A DNA stretch of 64,000 nt from Pseudooceanicola algae (GTDB lineage Bacteria > Pseudomonadota > Alphaproteobacteria > Rhodobacterales > Rhodobacteraceae), in the NCBI RefSeq assembly GCF_003590145.2, contig NZ_CP060436.1, positions 124,001 through 188,000 of the forward strand. The letters run 5' to 3'. A model generated the notes under the pieces. It had not been told where the DNA came from. It did not search any database and worked only from the letters and a program-made list of their open reading frames with translations. Positions within the stretch are counted from its first letter, which is position 1. The number at the start of each line of letters is the position of its first letter. A program made the translations under genes and the position numbers. Positions 26,837 through 36,264 of this stretch are shown here, one piece after another.

Positions 26837-28513
26837 ATGACGTCCCCCTCGGATATCGAGATCGCCCGCGCCGCCGGCAAGAAGCCAATCCGCGAGATCG
26901 GCGCGCGGCTCGCCATCCCCGAGGCGGCCTTGCTGCCCTATGGCCACGACAAGGCCAAGCTCGACAGGGATTTCATCTCTGGTCTGGAAACGCGCCCCGA
27001 TGGCAAGCTGATCCTCGTGACTGCGATCACCCCCACCCCGGCGGGCGAGGGCAAGACCACCACCACGGTCGGCCTGGGAGACGGGCTGAATCGGATCGGC
27101 AAGCGGGCAGCGATCTGCATCCGCGAAGCCAGCCTCGGGCCCTGTTTCGGGATGAAGGGCGGCGCGGCGGGGGGCGGTTATGCCCAGGTCGTGCCGATGG
27201 AGGACATGAACCTGCATTTCACCGGGGATTTTCACGCCATCACCTCGGCGCACAACCTGCTGGCGGCGATGATCGACAACCATATCTACTGGGGCAACGC
27301 GTTGGAGATCGACCAGCGGCGTGTGGTCTGGCGCCGGGTGATGGACATGAACGACCGGGCGTTGCGCGACGTGGTGACCTCGCTCGGCGGTGTGACGAAC
27401 GGGTTTCCGCGCCAGACCGGCTTTGACATCACCGTCGCTTCGGAAGTCATGGCGATCCTGTGTCTTGCGCAGGACCTGACCGATCTGCAGGCGCGACTGG
27501 GCGAGATCATCGTGGCCTATCGGCGTGACAAGACCCCGATCCGGGCGCGCGACCTCAAGGCGGATGGCGCGATGACGGCACTGCTGCGCGATGCGGCCCT
27601 GCCCAACCTTGTGCAGACGCTGGAAAACAACCCGGCCTTCGTCCATGGCGGCCCCTTCGCCAATATCGCCCATGGCTGCAATTCCGTCATCGCCACCCGT
27701 ACGGCGCTGAAACTGGCCGACTACGTGGTGACCGAAGCGGGCTTTGGTGCCGACCTCGGGGCCGAGAAGTTCATGAACATCAAGTGCCGCAAGGCCGGGC
27801 TGTCGCCGGATGCGGTGGTGCTGGTGGCCACGGTACGCTCGCTCAAGATGTCGGGCGGGGTCGCCAAGGCGGATCTGGGGGAAGAGAACGCGCAAGCGGT
27901 CGAGGCAGGCCTTGCCAACCTGATCCGCCACCTTGAGAACCTGCGCGGTTTCGGCGTGCCGGTGGTGGTCGCCGTGAACCGCTTTACCGGCGATACGGAG
28001 GCCGAGCTGGACATCTTGACCCGTCGCGTCACGGAAGCGGGGGCAGAGGTCTTTCTGTGCAACCACTGGGCCAAAGGATCCGCCGGGATAGAGGCGCTGG
28101 CGACCCGTGTTGCCGACCTGGCCGACAGCGGCACGGCAGATTTCGCGCTGACCTATCCTGACGACACGGCCCTGCTGGGCAAGATCGAGGCTGTGGCGCA
28201 GCGCATCTACCGGGCCGAAGGGATCGACGCAGATGACCGTATCCGCGCCCAGCTTGTGGAATGGGAGGCCGCCGGCTTTGGGCACCTGCCGGTCTGCATG
28301 GCCAAGACGCAATACAGCTTTTCGGCCGATCCGACGGCGCGGGGCGCCCCCACCGGCCACCGTATCCCGATTCGCGAGGTCCGTCTGTCTGCCGGGGCCG
28401 GTTTCATCGTCGCGATCTGTGGCGATATCATGACCATGCCGGGCCTGCCGCGCCATCCCGCAGCAGAAAACATCGGCCTGAACGCCGCGCTCGAGATCGA
28501 CGGGCTGTTCTAG
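26837..28513 (+). CDS. fhs: Formate--tetrahydrofolate ligase
   Basis: ATP-dependent ligation of formate to tetrahydrofolate, giving 10-formyl-THF for one-carbon metabolism. It is full length (558 residues) for the family. The P-loop-like [20 protein letters not shown] (about 63-82), [20 protein letters not shown] (about 100-120) and [17 protein letters not shown] are all diagnostic. The C-terminus has [15 protein letters not shown]. In marine Rhodobacteraceae the enzyme often serves methyl and formaldehyde oxidation, which is context only. The stop TAG shares the palindrome CTAG with the stop of the convergent pdeM gene. Confidence 0.97.
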   Translation: MTSPSDIEIARAAGKKPIREIGARLAIPEAALLPYGHDKAKLDRDFISGLETRPDGKLILVTAITPTPAGEGKTTTTVGLGDGLNRIGKRAAICIREASLGPCFGMKGGAAGGGYAQVVPMEDMNLHFTGDFHAITSAHNLLAAMIDNHIYWGNALEIDQRRVVWRRVMDMNDRALRDVVTSLGGVTNGFPRQTGFDITVASEVMAILCLAQDLTDLQARLGEIIVAYRRDKTPIRARDLKADGAMTALLRDAALPNLVQTLENNPAFVHGGPFANIAHGCNSVIATRTALKLADYVVTEAGFGADLGAEKFMNIKCRKAGLSPDAVVLVATVRSLKMSGGVAKADLGEENAQAVEAGLANLIRHLENLRGFGVPVVVAVNRFTGDTEAELDILTRRVTEAGAEVFLCNHWAKGSAGIEALATRVADLADSGTADFALTYPDDTALLGKIEAVAQRIYRAEGIDADDRIRAQLVEWEAAGFGHLPVCMAKTQYSFSADPTARGAPTGHRIPIREVRLSAGAGFIVAICGDIMTMPGLPRHPAAENIGLNAALEIDGLF

Positions 28514-29160
28514 CGCGGCATCGGGATCGGGCGCGGGCGCGGGCCGGTCAGGATCGCCAGCGCTCCGGGCTGCATCAGGCTGGTCAGCGCCGGGTCCCGG
28601 CTGCGCAGCCCGCCGGTATAGGTGCCAAAGGCCGGCAGGATGATCCGCGCGCCATCGGCCAGGAAACAGGGCCGGGCAGGCCCGCGCAGCCCGGCCTTGG
28701 GGTGGTAGTGGCCCGAAACCTCTCCCCGCGCCTCGGGCTGGGCGATATGGCGGAAGCACAGCGGGGCTTGCACCATGTCCCGCAGGTGGCTGCCGCCAAG
28801 GTTCAGAGGGCCGGGATCGTGGTTGCCTTCGATCCAGATCCAGCGCCGCCCGGCCTGCAGGCGCGCCAGCCACAGGTGGTCGGCCTCGCCAAGCGCGCGG
28901 ACGGCGGCGGCATCGTCGAAACTGTCGCCAAGGCAGATGATCGTCGAGGGGGAGAGCGCCTCGATCTCGGCCTCCAGCCGGGTCAGCGTATCGCGGATCT
29001 CGTAGGGGGGCAGGGCGCTGCCCGCCCGGCGTGCGATGCGTTCGCTTTTCCCCAAATGCAGGTCAGAGACGCAAAGCAACCGCTGCTCCGCCCACCAGAG
29101 CGCGCCGGACCCGCGCGCCGTCAGCGTCGTTCCGGCGAAAGTGAAATCATAGCCGTTCAT
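28510..29160 (-). CDS. pdeM: Ligase-associated DNA damage response endonuclease PdeM
   Basis: A calcineurin-like metallophosphoesterase of 216 residues. Metal-binding motifs are in order: [14 protein letters not shown] (D-x-H), [10 protein letters not shown] (GD), [10 protein letters not shown] (GNHD) and VSGHYHPK (GH-x-H). The ATG fits the usual MN-YxFT-x-GTTL family start. However, a GTG at 29205 overlaps the helicase TGA as GTGA and would add 15 residues by coupled translation; both remain possible. Members occur with a DEXH helicase, an exonuclease and an ATP-dependent DNA ligase; only the helicase is adjacent here. Confidence 0.88.
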   Translation of the reverse strand: MNGYDFTFAGTTLTARGSGALWWAEQRLLCVSDLHLGKSERIARRAGSALPPYEIRDTLTRLEAEIEALSPSTIICLGDSFDDAAAVRALGEADHLWLARLQAGRRWIWIEGNHDPGPLNLGGSHLRDMVQAPLCFRHIAQPEARGEVSGHYHPKAGLRGPARPCFLADGARIILPAFGTYTGGLRSRDPALTSLMQPGALAILTGPRPRPIPMPR

Positions 29161-29201
29161 GGCACCCGTGTTGGCGCGGGACGGCGCGGGTTGCAAGCGG
29201 C

Positions 29202-31619
29202 TCACAGCAATCCGGCGGCGCGCATCAGGCGGTCGGATTCCGCCGCCTCCAGCCGGTCGCGGCCCTCGCCGACGACCGGGACTCTGCCGACCTCAAGGAA
29301 CAGGGGCGCGGCCAGCGGGCTGACGCGATCCAGCCGGACATGATCGATCCGCCCGGCGATGCGGCGGGTCAGATCCTCGATCCGGGCGAAATCGACCAGA
29401 CCCCGCATCGCCTCGTCCCGCGTGATCTGCATCAGCAGGTGGTCGGGGTCGTATTTCAGCAGGGTGTCGTAAAGGATGTCCGACGAAAAGGTCGCCTGCC
29501 GCCCGGTCTTTCGCGCCTGCGGGGTGTTGCGGTTCATCAGACCGGCAACGGTCGCGGCGGATCGAAAGGTCCGCTTCATCACCGCATTGCCCGCCAGCCA
29601 ACCGTCCAGCCCGTCGCGCAGCGCCTCGGGGTCGAACAACGGCTCGGGGTCCTGCACGTCCTCCAGCCCCCAGATCAGCGTGGCGTAATCCGTGGCAACA
29701 AAGCCAAGCGGTGCGAGGCCCTGTTCCTCCATCCGCTTGGTCAGCAGCAGGCCGAGGGTCTGCATCGCATTGCGACCGGCAAAACCGTAGGCGACCAGGT
29801 GGTGACGCCCGTCATGGGGAAAGCTCTCCAGCAGTAGCCGGCCGGGTTCGGGCAGGCGCGAGACCTGGCGCTGCAGGGTCAGCCATTCGGCGGTATGGGC
29901 GGGCAGGCCAGGCCAACTGTCCTGCTGGAACAGGCGCAGGATGCGTTGGGACAACTGCGTCGAGGTGGCGAACTTGGTGCCGGAAAACACCGCGACCTTG
30001 GGCTTGCGGCCCGCGTCGCGGCTGACCTCGACCACCAGATCGCGCAGGCCTTCATAGCGCACGATCCGCCCGCCGATCAGGAAGGTGTCCCCCGCCGTCA
30101 GCGAGGCGGCAAAGCCCTCTTCAACCTCGCCCAGAGGTTTGCCACCGCCGCGTTTCAGCCGGACCTTCAGCATGTCGCTGTCCTGGATCGTGCCGATGTT
30201 CATCCGGATCAGCTGACTGGCGCGGGGGTCGCGCAACTGCCATTGGCCGTCGGGGCGCTGTTTCAGGCGCTGCCACTGGTCGTAGGCGCGCAGGGCATAG
30301 CCCCCGGTCGCCACATAGTCGAGACAGGCCTCGAACCTGTCGCGGGTCAGGGCCGCATAGGGCCCGGCACGGCGGAATTCATCGAACAGCGCATCGGCGT
30401 CAAAGGGCCCGGCGCAGGCGGTGATCAGGATCTGCTGGCAGAGCACGTCCAGCGGCCCCGGCCCGCGCGGATCGCCGTCCAGATCATTGTCGCGCGCGGC
30501 CTCCAGCGCGGCCAGGCATTCGACCACCTCAAAGCGGTTGGCGGGCACCAGCAGCGCCTTGGAGGGCGCGTTGTAGCGGTGATTGGCCCGCCCGATGCGC
30601 TGTACCAGCCGTTTGACGTTCTTGGGCGCGCCGACCTGGATCACCAGGTCCACGTCGCCCCAGTCGATCCCAAGGTCGAGACTGCCGGTGCAGACAACGG
30701 CCCGCAAGCGGCCCTGCACCATGGCCTTTTCGACCCTTTCGCGCTGCACCCGGTCAAGCGAGCCATGATGGATGCCGATTGGCAGGCCTTCGCTATTGGC
30801 CATCCAGAGATGATGGAAAAAGATCTCGGCCTGGGCGCGGGTATTGTGGAAGATCAGGGTGATGCGATGTTTACGCACCTGTTCCAGCACTTCTTCCATC
30901 GCGTGAATGCCACCGCCCCCGGACCAGGGCGGCGGCGCGGCCGTTGACAGCATCGCGATGTCGGGCGCCGGGCCGGGGTCGGCCATCAGCACGTGACAGG
31001 GCTGCGGTGCACGGGCCATGAAGCGGGCGAGGGCGGGCGGGTCCTCGACCGTGGCGGACAGGCCGACACGGCGCAGGCCGGGGCAGAGGCTGTCGAGCCG
31101 CGCCAGCGCCAGCATCAGCTGATCTCCGCGCTTGCTTTCGGCCAGGGCGTGGATTTCATCGACCACAACGCGCTGCAACCCGGCAAAGATCCGCGGCGCG
31201 TCTTCGTAGCTGGTGAGCAACGCGAGGCTTTCCGGTGTGGTCAGCAGGATATGGGGCGGATCGGCCCTTTGCCGTCGCTTGCGGGTATAAGAGGTATCGC
31301 CGGTGCGGTCCTCGATCCGGATCGGCAGGCCCATCTCGGCCACAGGCGTTTCCAGGTTGCGCCGGATGTCCGAGGCCAGCGCCTTCAGCGGCGAGATATA
31401 GAGGGTATGCAACCCGCTGTGATCGCCCCCGGCCAGTTCCAGCAGGCTCGGCAGGAAGCCCGCCAGGGTCTTGCCACCCCCGGTGGGTGCCACCAGCAGC
31501 AGGGACGGATCGTGCGCGCGCGCCAGCATCTCGGCCTGGTGGGGGTGCAGATCCCAGCCACGCGTGGTGAACCAGTCGCGGAACTGCGGCGGCAGGGAAG
31601 GGGGCAATTGCGTCGTCAT
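29202..31619 (-). CDS. Ligase-associated DEXH-box helicase (Lhr-like)
   Basis: An 805-residue superfamily 2 helicase. Walker A LLVAPTGGGKTLAGFLPSLL lies at about 40, then ISPLKALASDIRRNL, DEIH box VVVDEIHALAESKRGDQL at about 150, and VGLSATVEDP. Motifs V/VI are SLDLGIDWGDVDLVIQVGAP and RLVQRIGRANHR (about 335-350). The C-terminal half is the Lhr-type winged-helix and beta-barrel region. The pdeM gene follows with possible 4-bp overlap, so both probably act on damaged DNA. The ligase and exonuclease of the usual four-gene set are not in this window. Confidence 0.92.
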   Translation of the reverse strand: MTTQLPPSLPPQFRDWFTTRGWDLHPHQAEMLARAHDPSLLLVAPTGGGKTLAGFLPSLLELAGGDHSGLHTLYISPLKALASDIRRNLETPVAEMGLPIRIEDRTGDTSYTRKRRQRADPPHILLTTPESLALLTSYEDAPRIFAGLQRVVVDEIHALAESKRGDQLMLALARLDSLCPGLRRVGLSATVEDPPALARFMARAPQPCHVLMADPGPAPDIAMLSTAAPPPWSGGGGIHAMEEVLEQVRKHRITLIFHNTRAQAEIFFHHLWMANSEGLPIGIHHGSLDRVQRERVEKAMVQGRLRAVVCTGSLDLGIDWGDVDLVIQVGAPKNVKRLVQRIGRANHRYNAPSKALLVPANRFEVVECLAALEAARDNDLDGDPRGPGPLDVLCQQILITACAGPFDADALFDEFRRAGPYAALTRDRFEACLDYVATGGYALRAYDQWQRLKQRPDGQWQLRDPRASQLIRMNIGTIQDSDMLKVRLKRGGGKPLGEVEEGFAASLTAGDTFLIGGRIVRYEGLRDLVVEVSRDAGRKPKVAVFSGTKFATSTQLSQRILRLFQQDSWPGLPAHTAEWLTLQRQVSRLPEPGRLLLESFPHDGRHHLVAYGFAGRNAMQTLGLLLTKRMEEQGLAPLGFVATDYATLIWGLEDVQDPEPLFDPEALRDGLDGWLAGNAVMKRTFRSAATVAGLMNRNTPQARKTGRQATFSSDILYDTLLKYDPDHLLMQITRDEAMRGLVDFARIEDLTRRIAGRIDHVRLDRVSPLAAPLFLEVGRVPVVGEGRDRLEAAESDRLMRAAGLL

Positions 31620-31656
31620 GCGGGAAACCTAGGCCGGGCCTTGCGGGCTGACGACC

Positions 31657-32277
31657 CTAATGCGCCGATTTGTGCAGCCCGGCGCGCAATTCCGCGATGG
31701 TCGGGGCAAGGCGCGACTGGCCCTTGGCGCGGCTTTCCTCGGACCAGGTGGAAAAGCGGTCGAGCAGCGGCAGGAAGGTCTCGACCTCGGCATCGGTCCA
31801 GCCGGACAGGAAATCGCCCAGAAGCAGGAACTTGATCGTGCGCACGGCATTGACCGTGGCGCGGCCCTTGTCGGTCAGTTCGACGATGGTACGGCGGGCA
31901 TCCTGCTGGCTGACCCCGCGCGCCAGAAGCCCCTGACCGATCAGTTCCGACACCAGTCGCGAGGCGCGCGAGGGGTCGATATGCAGCCGCGTCGCGATGG
32001 TCGAGACCATGGTTTCGCCGGTCTCGGTGCCGAATTCATTGCTGGGGGCCCAGGTGGCGATCAGCACGTCGAGCTTGGGCAGGTCGATGTCCAGCCCCAG
32101 TTCGGTCAGTGCCATTTGGCCCAGTTCGCGCTTGTCGATACGGCGGCGCCATTGCTGCAGAATCGCGTCCACCTCAAGCGCCTTGTCGGTCATGCGTCGC
32201 GTGATGCCCGCATGTTCCAGGAATGCCGCCATGTCTTCGTCTCGCGTACCGATGGGCCTGTCCTCCGGGTGGGTCAT
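31657..32277 (-). CDS. MarR family transcriptional regulator
   Basis: A winged-helix regulator of 206 residues, longer than typical MarR (about 145) because of an N-terminal extension of about 60 residues. The recognition segment IATRLHIDPSRASRLVSELI is followed by the wing QGLLARGVSQQDARRTIVELTDKG. It diverges from an EmrB/QacA-type efflux gene with a promoter between them, the classical arrangement of a local repressor and its pump. An in-frame ATG at 32295 would lie inside the -35 box of the pump promoter, so ATG 32277 is preferred although it lacks a good SD. Confidence 0.88.
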   Translation of the reverse strand: MTHPEDRPIGTRDEDMAAFLEHAGITRRMTDKALEVDAILQQWRRRIDKRELGQMALTELGLDIDLPKLDVLIATWAPSNEFGTETGETMVSTIATRLHIDPSRASRLVSELIGQGLLARGVSQQDARRTIVELTDKGRATVNAVRTIKFLLLGDFLSGWTDAEVETFLPLLDRFSTWSEESRAKGQSRLAPTIAELRAGLHKSAH

Positions 32278-32288
32278 ATTGCGTGCTA

Positions 32289-32317
32289 TTGACATGCAAA
32301 TGCGCAGTGCACATATT
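32289..32317 (+). promoter_or_regulatory. Sigma-70 promoter of the efflux gene with operator-like spacer
   Basis: TTGACA (32289-32294, perfect -35) and CATATT (32312-32317) are separated by 17 bp. The spacer contains TGCA, TGCGCA and TGCA, three self-complementary words, a plausible MarR operator. The site lies between the divergent regulator and carrier genes. Confidence 0.65.
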
Positions 32318-32401
32318 TACTTTAAACCAATTTATCAAGCCGCCGCCGGCGATTCCACGCCGTGTCGTGCCGCTTTGCCGGAATTCTGGAAGAAACGAAC
32401 A

Positions 32402-33949
32402 ATGAGCGATCATTCCCCGGCTGCGGCCGGCCCCGACGATACGGAAATCCAGGCCCTGCCAGAGCGCGGCCGGATGTACGTTGTCCTGTCCACCGTGGCG
32501 CTGACGCTGTTCCTGGCCTCGACCGGGCAATCCATCGTCTCGACCGCGCTGCCGGAAATTGTCAGCGATCTCGGCGGCTTGTCCTATATCACCTGGGTGG
32601 TGACGGCCTATCTGCTGGCCTCGACCGTGGGCGCGCCGATCGCGGGCAAGCTGGGCGACATGTACGGACGCAAGATCGTGCTGCAATGTGCCATCGGCAT
32701 CTTCCTTGTCGGAGGCTGGGTCGCCGGGTCGGCCTGGAACATGCCGGTCCTGATTCTGGGCCGGTCGATCCAGGGCGCCGGGGGTGGGGCGCTGATCGTG
32801 GTTTCGCTGGCGGTTGTCGCGGACATGCTGCCGCCGCGCGAAAGGGCCAAGTGGCAGGGCGCCTTTTCCGCCGTCTTCGGCCTGTCGACGGTGCTTGGCC
32901 CGCTGGTCGGCGGACTTCTGGTGCAGACCGTGGGCTGGCACTGGATCTTCTTCGTCAACATTCCCTTCGGCATCGCGGCCTTTGTGGTGCTGACCCGGAC
33001 GCTGGAAAGGCAGACGGTCCATGCGCCCCATACCCTCGACTTTGCCGGGGCGGGGTTGCTGATGGTCTTCCTCAGTTCGGTCGTGCTGATGGCCAATATC
33101 GGCGGCACGATGCTGCCCTGGATCTCGATTCCGGTCATCGCGCTGATCGGGCTGATCGCCCTGTCGCTTGCCGGTTTCCTGTTCGTGGAATCCCGCGCAG
33201 CAGAGCCGGTCATCCCGCTGCTTCTGTTCCGGGTGCGCAATTTTCAGGTGGCCAATGGCGTCAACCTGCTGGTCGGCATGGTGATGTTCGGGACGATTTC
33301 CTTCATCCCGATGTACCTGCAGGTGGTCAAGGGGATCGCGCCGGCGGACAGTGGCGTCTACCTGATTGCGATGATGGCCGGGCTGATGACGGCCAGCGTG
33401 TCCTCGGGGCGGATCATCACGGCCTTCGGACGCTACCGTTTCCTGCCGATGCTGGCCACGGCGATCCTGTGCGGGGCCATGTTCGCCCTGTCGCGGATGA
33501 CGGTCGAGACCCCGCTTTGGCAGTTGGCGCTGAACCTTTATTTCATCGGGCTGGGGATCGGGCCGAACCTGGCGGTCGGCGTCGTGGCGATCCAAAGCTC
33601 GATCCCGCGCGAGCACATGGGCGTCGGCACGGCCTCGGCGAACATGTTCCGGCTGACCGGGGGCGCGGTGGGCACCTCGATCTTCGGGGCGATGTTCAAC
33701 CACGGCATGCAGCTGCACGTGGCCCCGCTGCTGCCGCAGATCGAAAGCGTGCGCCAGATCACCACCACTTTCGTGGCCGAGCTTGAAACGGGTGTGAAGG
33801 CCGAGGTGATCGAAGCCTTTGCCCAGGCGATTTCCCCGATGTTCCTGTTCGGCGCGGTAATGGCCGGGCTGGCCTTTCTGGTTTCGACACGGCTTGTGGA
33901 GCAGCCCCTGGCGGGTCCCGCGCCTGCCCGGCAAGCGCCCGCAGAGTAA
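32402..33949 (+). CDS. DHA2-type multidrug efflux MFS transporter (EmrB/QacA-like)
   Basis: A 515-residue drug:proton antiporter with about 14 membrane helices. It contains motif D1-like STGQSIVSTALPEIVSDLGG, the A motif GKLGDMYGRKIVLQ (about 80-93), motif B LGRSIQGAGGGALIVVSLAV (about 118-137) and motif C SAVFGLSTVLGPLVGGLL (about 157-174). These are the standard signatures of the DHA2 group. Its start follows GGAAGAAACGAACA. The gene is divergent from a MarR regulator and ends at a strong terminator, so it is a self-contained inducible efflux module. The substrate is unknown. Confidence 0.9.
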   Translation: MSDHSPAAAGPDDTEIQALPERGRMYVVLSTVALTLFLASTGQSIVSTALPEIVSDLGGLSYITWVVTAYLLASTVGAPIAGKLGDMYGRKIVLQCAIGIFLVGGWVAGSAWNMPVLILGRSIQGAGGGALIVVSLAVVADMLPPRERAKWQGAFSAVFGLSTVLGPLVGGLLVQTVGWHWIFFVNIPFGIAAFVVLTRTLERQTVHAPHTLDFAGAGLLMVFLSSVVLMANIGGTMLPWISIPVIALIGLIALSLAGFLFVESRAAEPVIPLLLFRVRNFQVANGVNLLVGMVMFGTISFIPMYLQVVKGIAPADSGVYLIAMMAGLMTASVSSGRIITAFGRYRFLPMLATAILCGAMFALSRMTVETPLWQLALNLYFIGLGIGPNLAVGVVAIQSSIPREHMGVGTASANMFRLTGGAVGTSIFGAMFNHGMQLHVAPLLPQIESVRQITTTFVAELETGVKAEVIEAFAQAISPMFLFGAVMAGLAFLVSTRLVEQPLAGPAPARQAPAE

Positions 33950-33967
33950 CCATGCACCCGGAACGAC

Positions 33968-33991
33968 AAAGGCGCCCCCTGGGGCGCCTTT
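33968..33991. terminator. Bidirectional terminator between the efflux gene and scoB
   Basis: Perfect 11-bp arms AAAGGCGCCCC and GGGGCGCCTTT with a 2-nt gap (the real loop takes in the closing pairs) are followed by TTTCG on the plus strand. They lie between two convergent genes. Confidence 0.85.
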
Positions 33992-34041
33992 TCGTGTTTC
34001 GCAGGTCCCGGGTTCGTCCGGGACGTCGGAGCTGGATCAGA

Positions 34042-34683
34042 TCAGAGGATGGTGGCTTCCGTGGCAGCGCGCATTGCCTCTTCTGTCACGCCATCGGCCA
34101 GCTCGACGATCTTCAGACCGCCCTCGGCCACGTCCAGAACGCCGAGATTGGTGATGATCCGGTCCACCACACCGGCGCCCGTCAGCGGCAGGGTGCAGGC
34201 CTTCAGCAGCTTGGACTCTCCGGCCTTGTTCTGGTGATCCATGACCACGATCACGCGGCCGACGCCGGCCACCAGATCCATCGCGCCGCCCATGCCCTTT
34301 ACCAATTTGCCCGGGATCATCCAGTTCGCAAGGTCGCCGTTTTCGGCCACTTCCATCGCGCCCAGGATCGCTGCGGCGATCTTGCCGCCCCGGATCATGC
34401 CGAAACTGGTGGCACTGTCGAAATAGGCCGTCTTGGGAAGCTCGGTGATCGTCTGCTTGCCGGCATTGATCAGGTCGGGATCCTCTTCGCCCTCATAGGG
34501 GAAGGGGCCCATGCCCAGCATGCCGTTTTCGGATTGCAGGGTGATGTCCTTGTCGCCGACGTAATTGGCCACCAGCGTCGGAATCCCGATGCCGAGGTTC
34601 ACGTACATGCCGTCTTCAAGCTCTTCAGCCGCGCGGGCGGCCATCTGGTTGCGATCCCAACCGGTGTTTTCGCTGGACATCAT
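34042..34683 (-). CDS. scoB: 3-oxoacid CoA-transferase subunit B
   Basis: The beta subunit of succinyl-CoA:3-ketoacid CoA-transferase, which activates acetoacetate from ketone-body or polyhydroxybutyrate breakdown with succinyl-CoA. It has 213 residues. The active-site glutamate lies in LQSENGMLGMGP (about 51), and GIGIPTLVANYV and AILGAMEVAENGDLANWMIPG are typical. The ATG overlaps the scoA TGA by 4 bp and follows GGGAGG; a second ATG comes directly after it. Both subunits are the usual size, and the pair probably forms a heterotetramer. Confidence 0.95.
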   Translation of the reverse strand: MMSSENTGWDRNQMAARAAEELEDGMYVNLGIGIPTLVANYVGDKDITLQSENGMLGMGPFPYEGEEDPDLINAGKQTITELPKTAYFDSATSFGMIRGGKIAAAILGAMEVAENGDLANWMIPGKLVKGMGGAMDLVAGVGRVIVVMDHQNKAGESKLLKACTLPLTGAGVVDRIITNLGVLDVAEGGLKIVELADGVTEEAMRAATEATIL

Positions 34684-35384
34684 GCTTCCTCCCGGCTGCG
34701 CGTGGTGACTTTCTCGATCCGCTTCTCGTGGTCGCCCTTGATGATGCGGTTCACGTAGATGCCGGGCAGGTGGATGTTGTCGGGGTCCAGTTCGCCGGGC
34801 TCGACGATCTCTTCGACCTCCATGACGCAGATCTTGCCGCACATGGCCGCCGGCGGGTTGAAGTTGCGGGCCGTCTTGCGGAAGATCGCATTGCCGGTGG
34901 TATCCGCTTTCCAAGCCTTCACGATGGACAGATCGGCAAAGATGCCGGTTTCCATGATGTAGGTTTCGCCGCTGAAATCCTTGTGTTCCTTGCCCTCGGC
35001 AATCTGGGTGCCGACGCCGGTCTTGGTGTAGAAACCGGGGATGCCGCAGCCTGCGGCGCGCATCCGTTCGGCCAGCGTGCCCTGGGGATTGAACTCGAGC
35101 TCAAGCTCGCCGCTCAGGTACTGACGCATGAATTCGGCGTTCTCGCCCACGTAGGACGAGATCATCTTTCTCACCTGACGCGTCTGCAGCAGCTTGCCGA
35201 TGCCGAACTCATCGACCCCGGCATTGTTGGAAGCAAAGGTCAGATCCTTCGTGCCTGCGTCCTTGATTGCGTCGATCAGCAGTTCGGGAATGCCGCATAA
35301 CCCAAACCCCCCTGCGGCGATGAACATGCCGTCGAACAAGAGCCCGTCAAGGGCCTCGGCGGCGGATCCATAGACTTTCTTCAT
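34680..35384 (-). CDS. scoA: 3-oxoacid CoA-transferase subunit A
   Basis: The alpha subunit of the same CoA-transferase, 234 residues. The GGFGLCGIPELLIDA segment (about 25-40) and LTFASNNAGVDEFGIGKLL (about 48-66) form the CoA-binding part typical of SCOT/AtoD. The start MKKVYGSAAEA has GGAGG 6 nt upstream. It is the first gene of the scoA-scoB pair. Subfamily choice (succinyl-CoA versus acetyl-CoA donor) rests on overall resemblance to SCOT and is not proven by a single residue. Confidence 0.94.
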   Translation of the reverse strand: MKKVYGSAAEALDGLLFDGMFIAAGGFGLCGIPELLIDAIKDAGTKDLTFASNNAGVDEFGIGKLLQTRQVRKMISSYVGENAEFMRQYLSGELELEFNPQGTLAERMRAAGCGIPGFYTKTGVGTQIAEGKEHKDFSGETYIMETGIFADLSIVKAWKADTTGNAIFRKTARNFNPPAAMCGKICVMEVEEIVEPGELDPDNIHLPGIYVNRIIKGDHEKRIEKVTTRSREEA

Positions 35385-35485
35385 TGCGTCCTCCAATCGC
35401 TTTCGGTCACTTTGTGATCGTTACAATCAGTGAAGTCAAACAATTGCGGTGCTGCGGCATTTCACGCCGCCCTGCAGCAATCGGG

Positions 35486-36073
35486 TCAGATGACCCGGAC
35501 CTGGGTGCCGATCGGCGTGACCGAGAACAGCTCTGCAATGGCGAAGTTATACAGGCCGATGCAGCCGTCCGAACTGGGGCGGCCGATCTTGCGCGTGTCA
35601 TGGGTGCCGTGGATCAGGTAGGCGGGCCAGCCAAGGTACATGGCGTGCGTGCCAAGCGGATTGTCCGGACCCGGCGGCATGTAATGCAGGTCGGGGTTGC
35701 GTTCCATCATCGAGGCGGTGGGGGTCCAGTCGGGCCCGACGCGCTTGCGCACCACGCTGGTATAGCCGCGCCGCGTCAATTCTTCGGAGGCCGGAACAGA
35801 GGTCGGATAGATGCGGTAATCGCCCTCCGCGTTCCAGTAATGCAGCGCCCGCGACGCGGTATCGGCGACGATGGCGGATTTGCCCAGACTGTCGAAATGA
35901 TCCTGCCAGCTTTGCTGTGCGAATCCGGACGTATTGCGGCGTACATGCGGCGAGGCGGCACGTTCCGCATCCGTCGGGGCGGCGTCCTGCGCCAGCAGAA
36001 GGGTGGGGGAAACCACGGGCAGCAAAGCGGCGGAGGCCCCCGTCAGGATAAGTTTTCGGCGGCTGAGGGTCAT
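35486..36073 (-). CDS. L,D-transpeptidase (YkuD domain), exported
   Basis: A 195-residue cell-wall cross-linking or lipoprotein-anchoring enzyme. The signal sequence is RRKLILTGASAALLPVVSPTLLLA, with paired Arg resembling a Tat signal. The YkuD active site reads LIHGTHDTRKIGRPSSDGCI followed by GLYN, with the nucleophilic Cys at about 175. The usual His of the SHGC box is replaced by Asp (SDGC), a variant to note; the upstream catalytic His is kept. It is monocistronic, with no close partner genes. The substrate is unknown. Confidence 0.88.
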   Translation of the reverse strand: MTLSRRKLILTGASAALLPVVSPTLLLAQDAAPTDAERAASPHVRRNTSGFAQQSWQDHFDSLGKSAIVADTASRALHYWNAEGDYRIYPTSVPASEELTRRGYTSVVRKRVGPDWTPTASMMERNPDLHYMPPGPDNPLGTHAMYLGWPAYLIHGTHDTRKIGRPSSDGCIGLYNFAIAELFSVTPIGTQVRVI

Positions 36074-36204
36074 GGGAGTCTCCGTTCGCTTGGTGGCCCG
36101 AGGGGGCGTCGATCAGCGCCAATCTGGCGGTTCCGGCCCGGAGAGCCAATTCACGTCCGGGTTACCGGCGCGCGGCGTCATAAATATGCGACCACGTGAA
36201 TGTG

Positions 36205-36228
36205 AAAAAGGGGTCCCGAAGGACCCCT
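36205..36228 (-). terminator. Rho-independent terminator of topA
   Basis: On the minus strand AGGGGTCC and GGACCCCT enclose a 4-nt loop and are followed by TTTTTCACA, 37 bp after the topA stop. Confidence 0.85.
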
Positions 36229-36264
36229 GTCTGTCAGGTTGTTCTTTTCCGCTGTCCGGCGCCG

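Noticed and set aside
26756-28873. 705-codon open frame antisense to fhs and into pdeM
   Set aside because: It overlaps two well-identified genes and has no recognisable domain; it is a GC-bias artefact.
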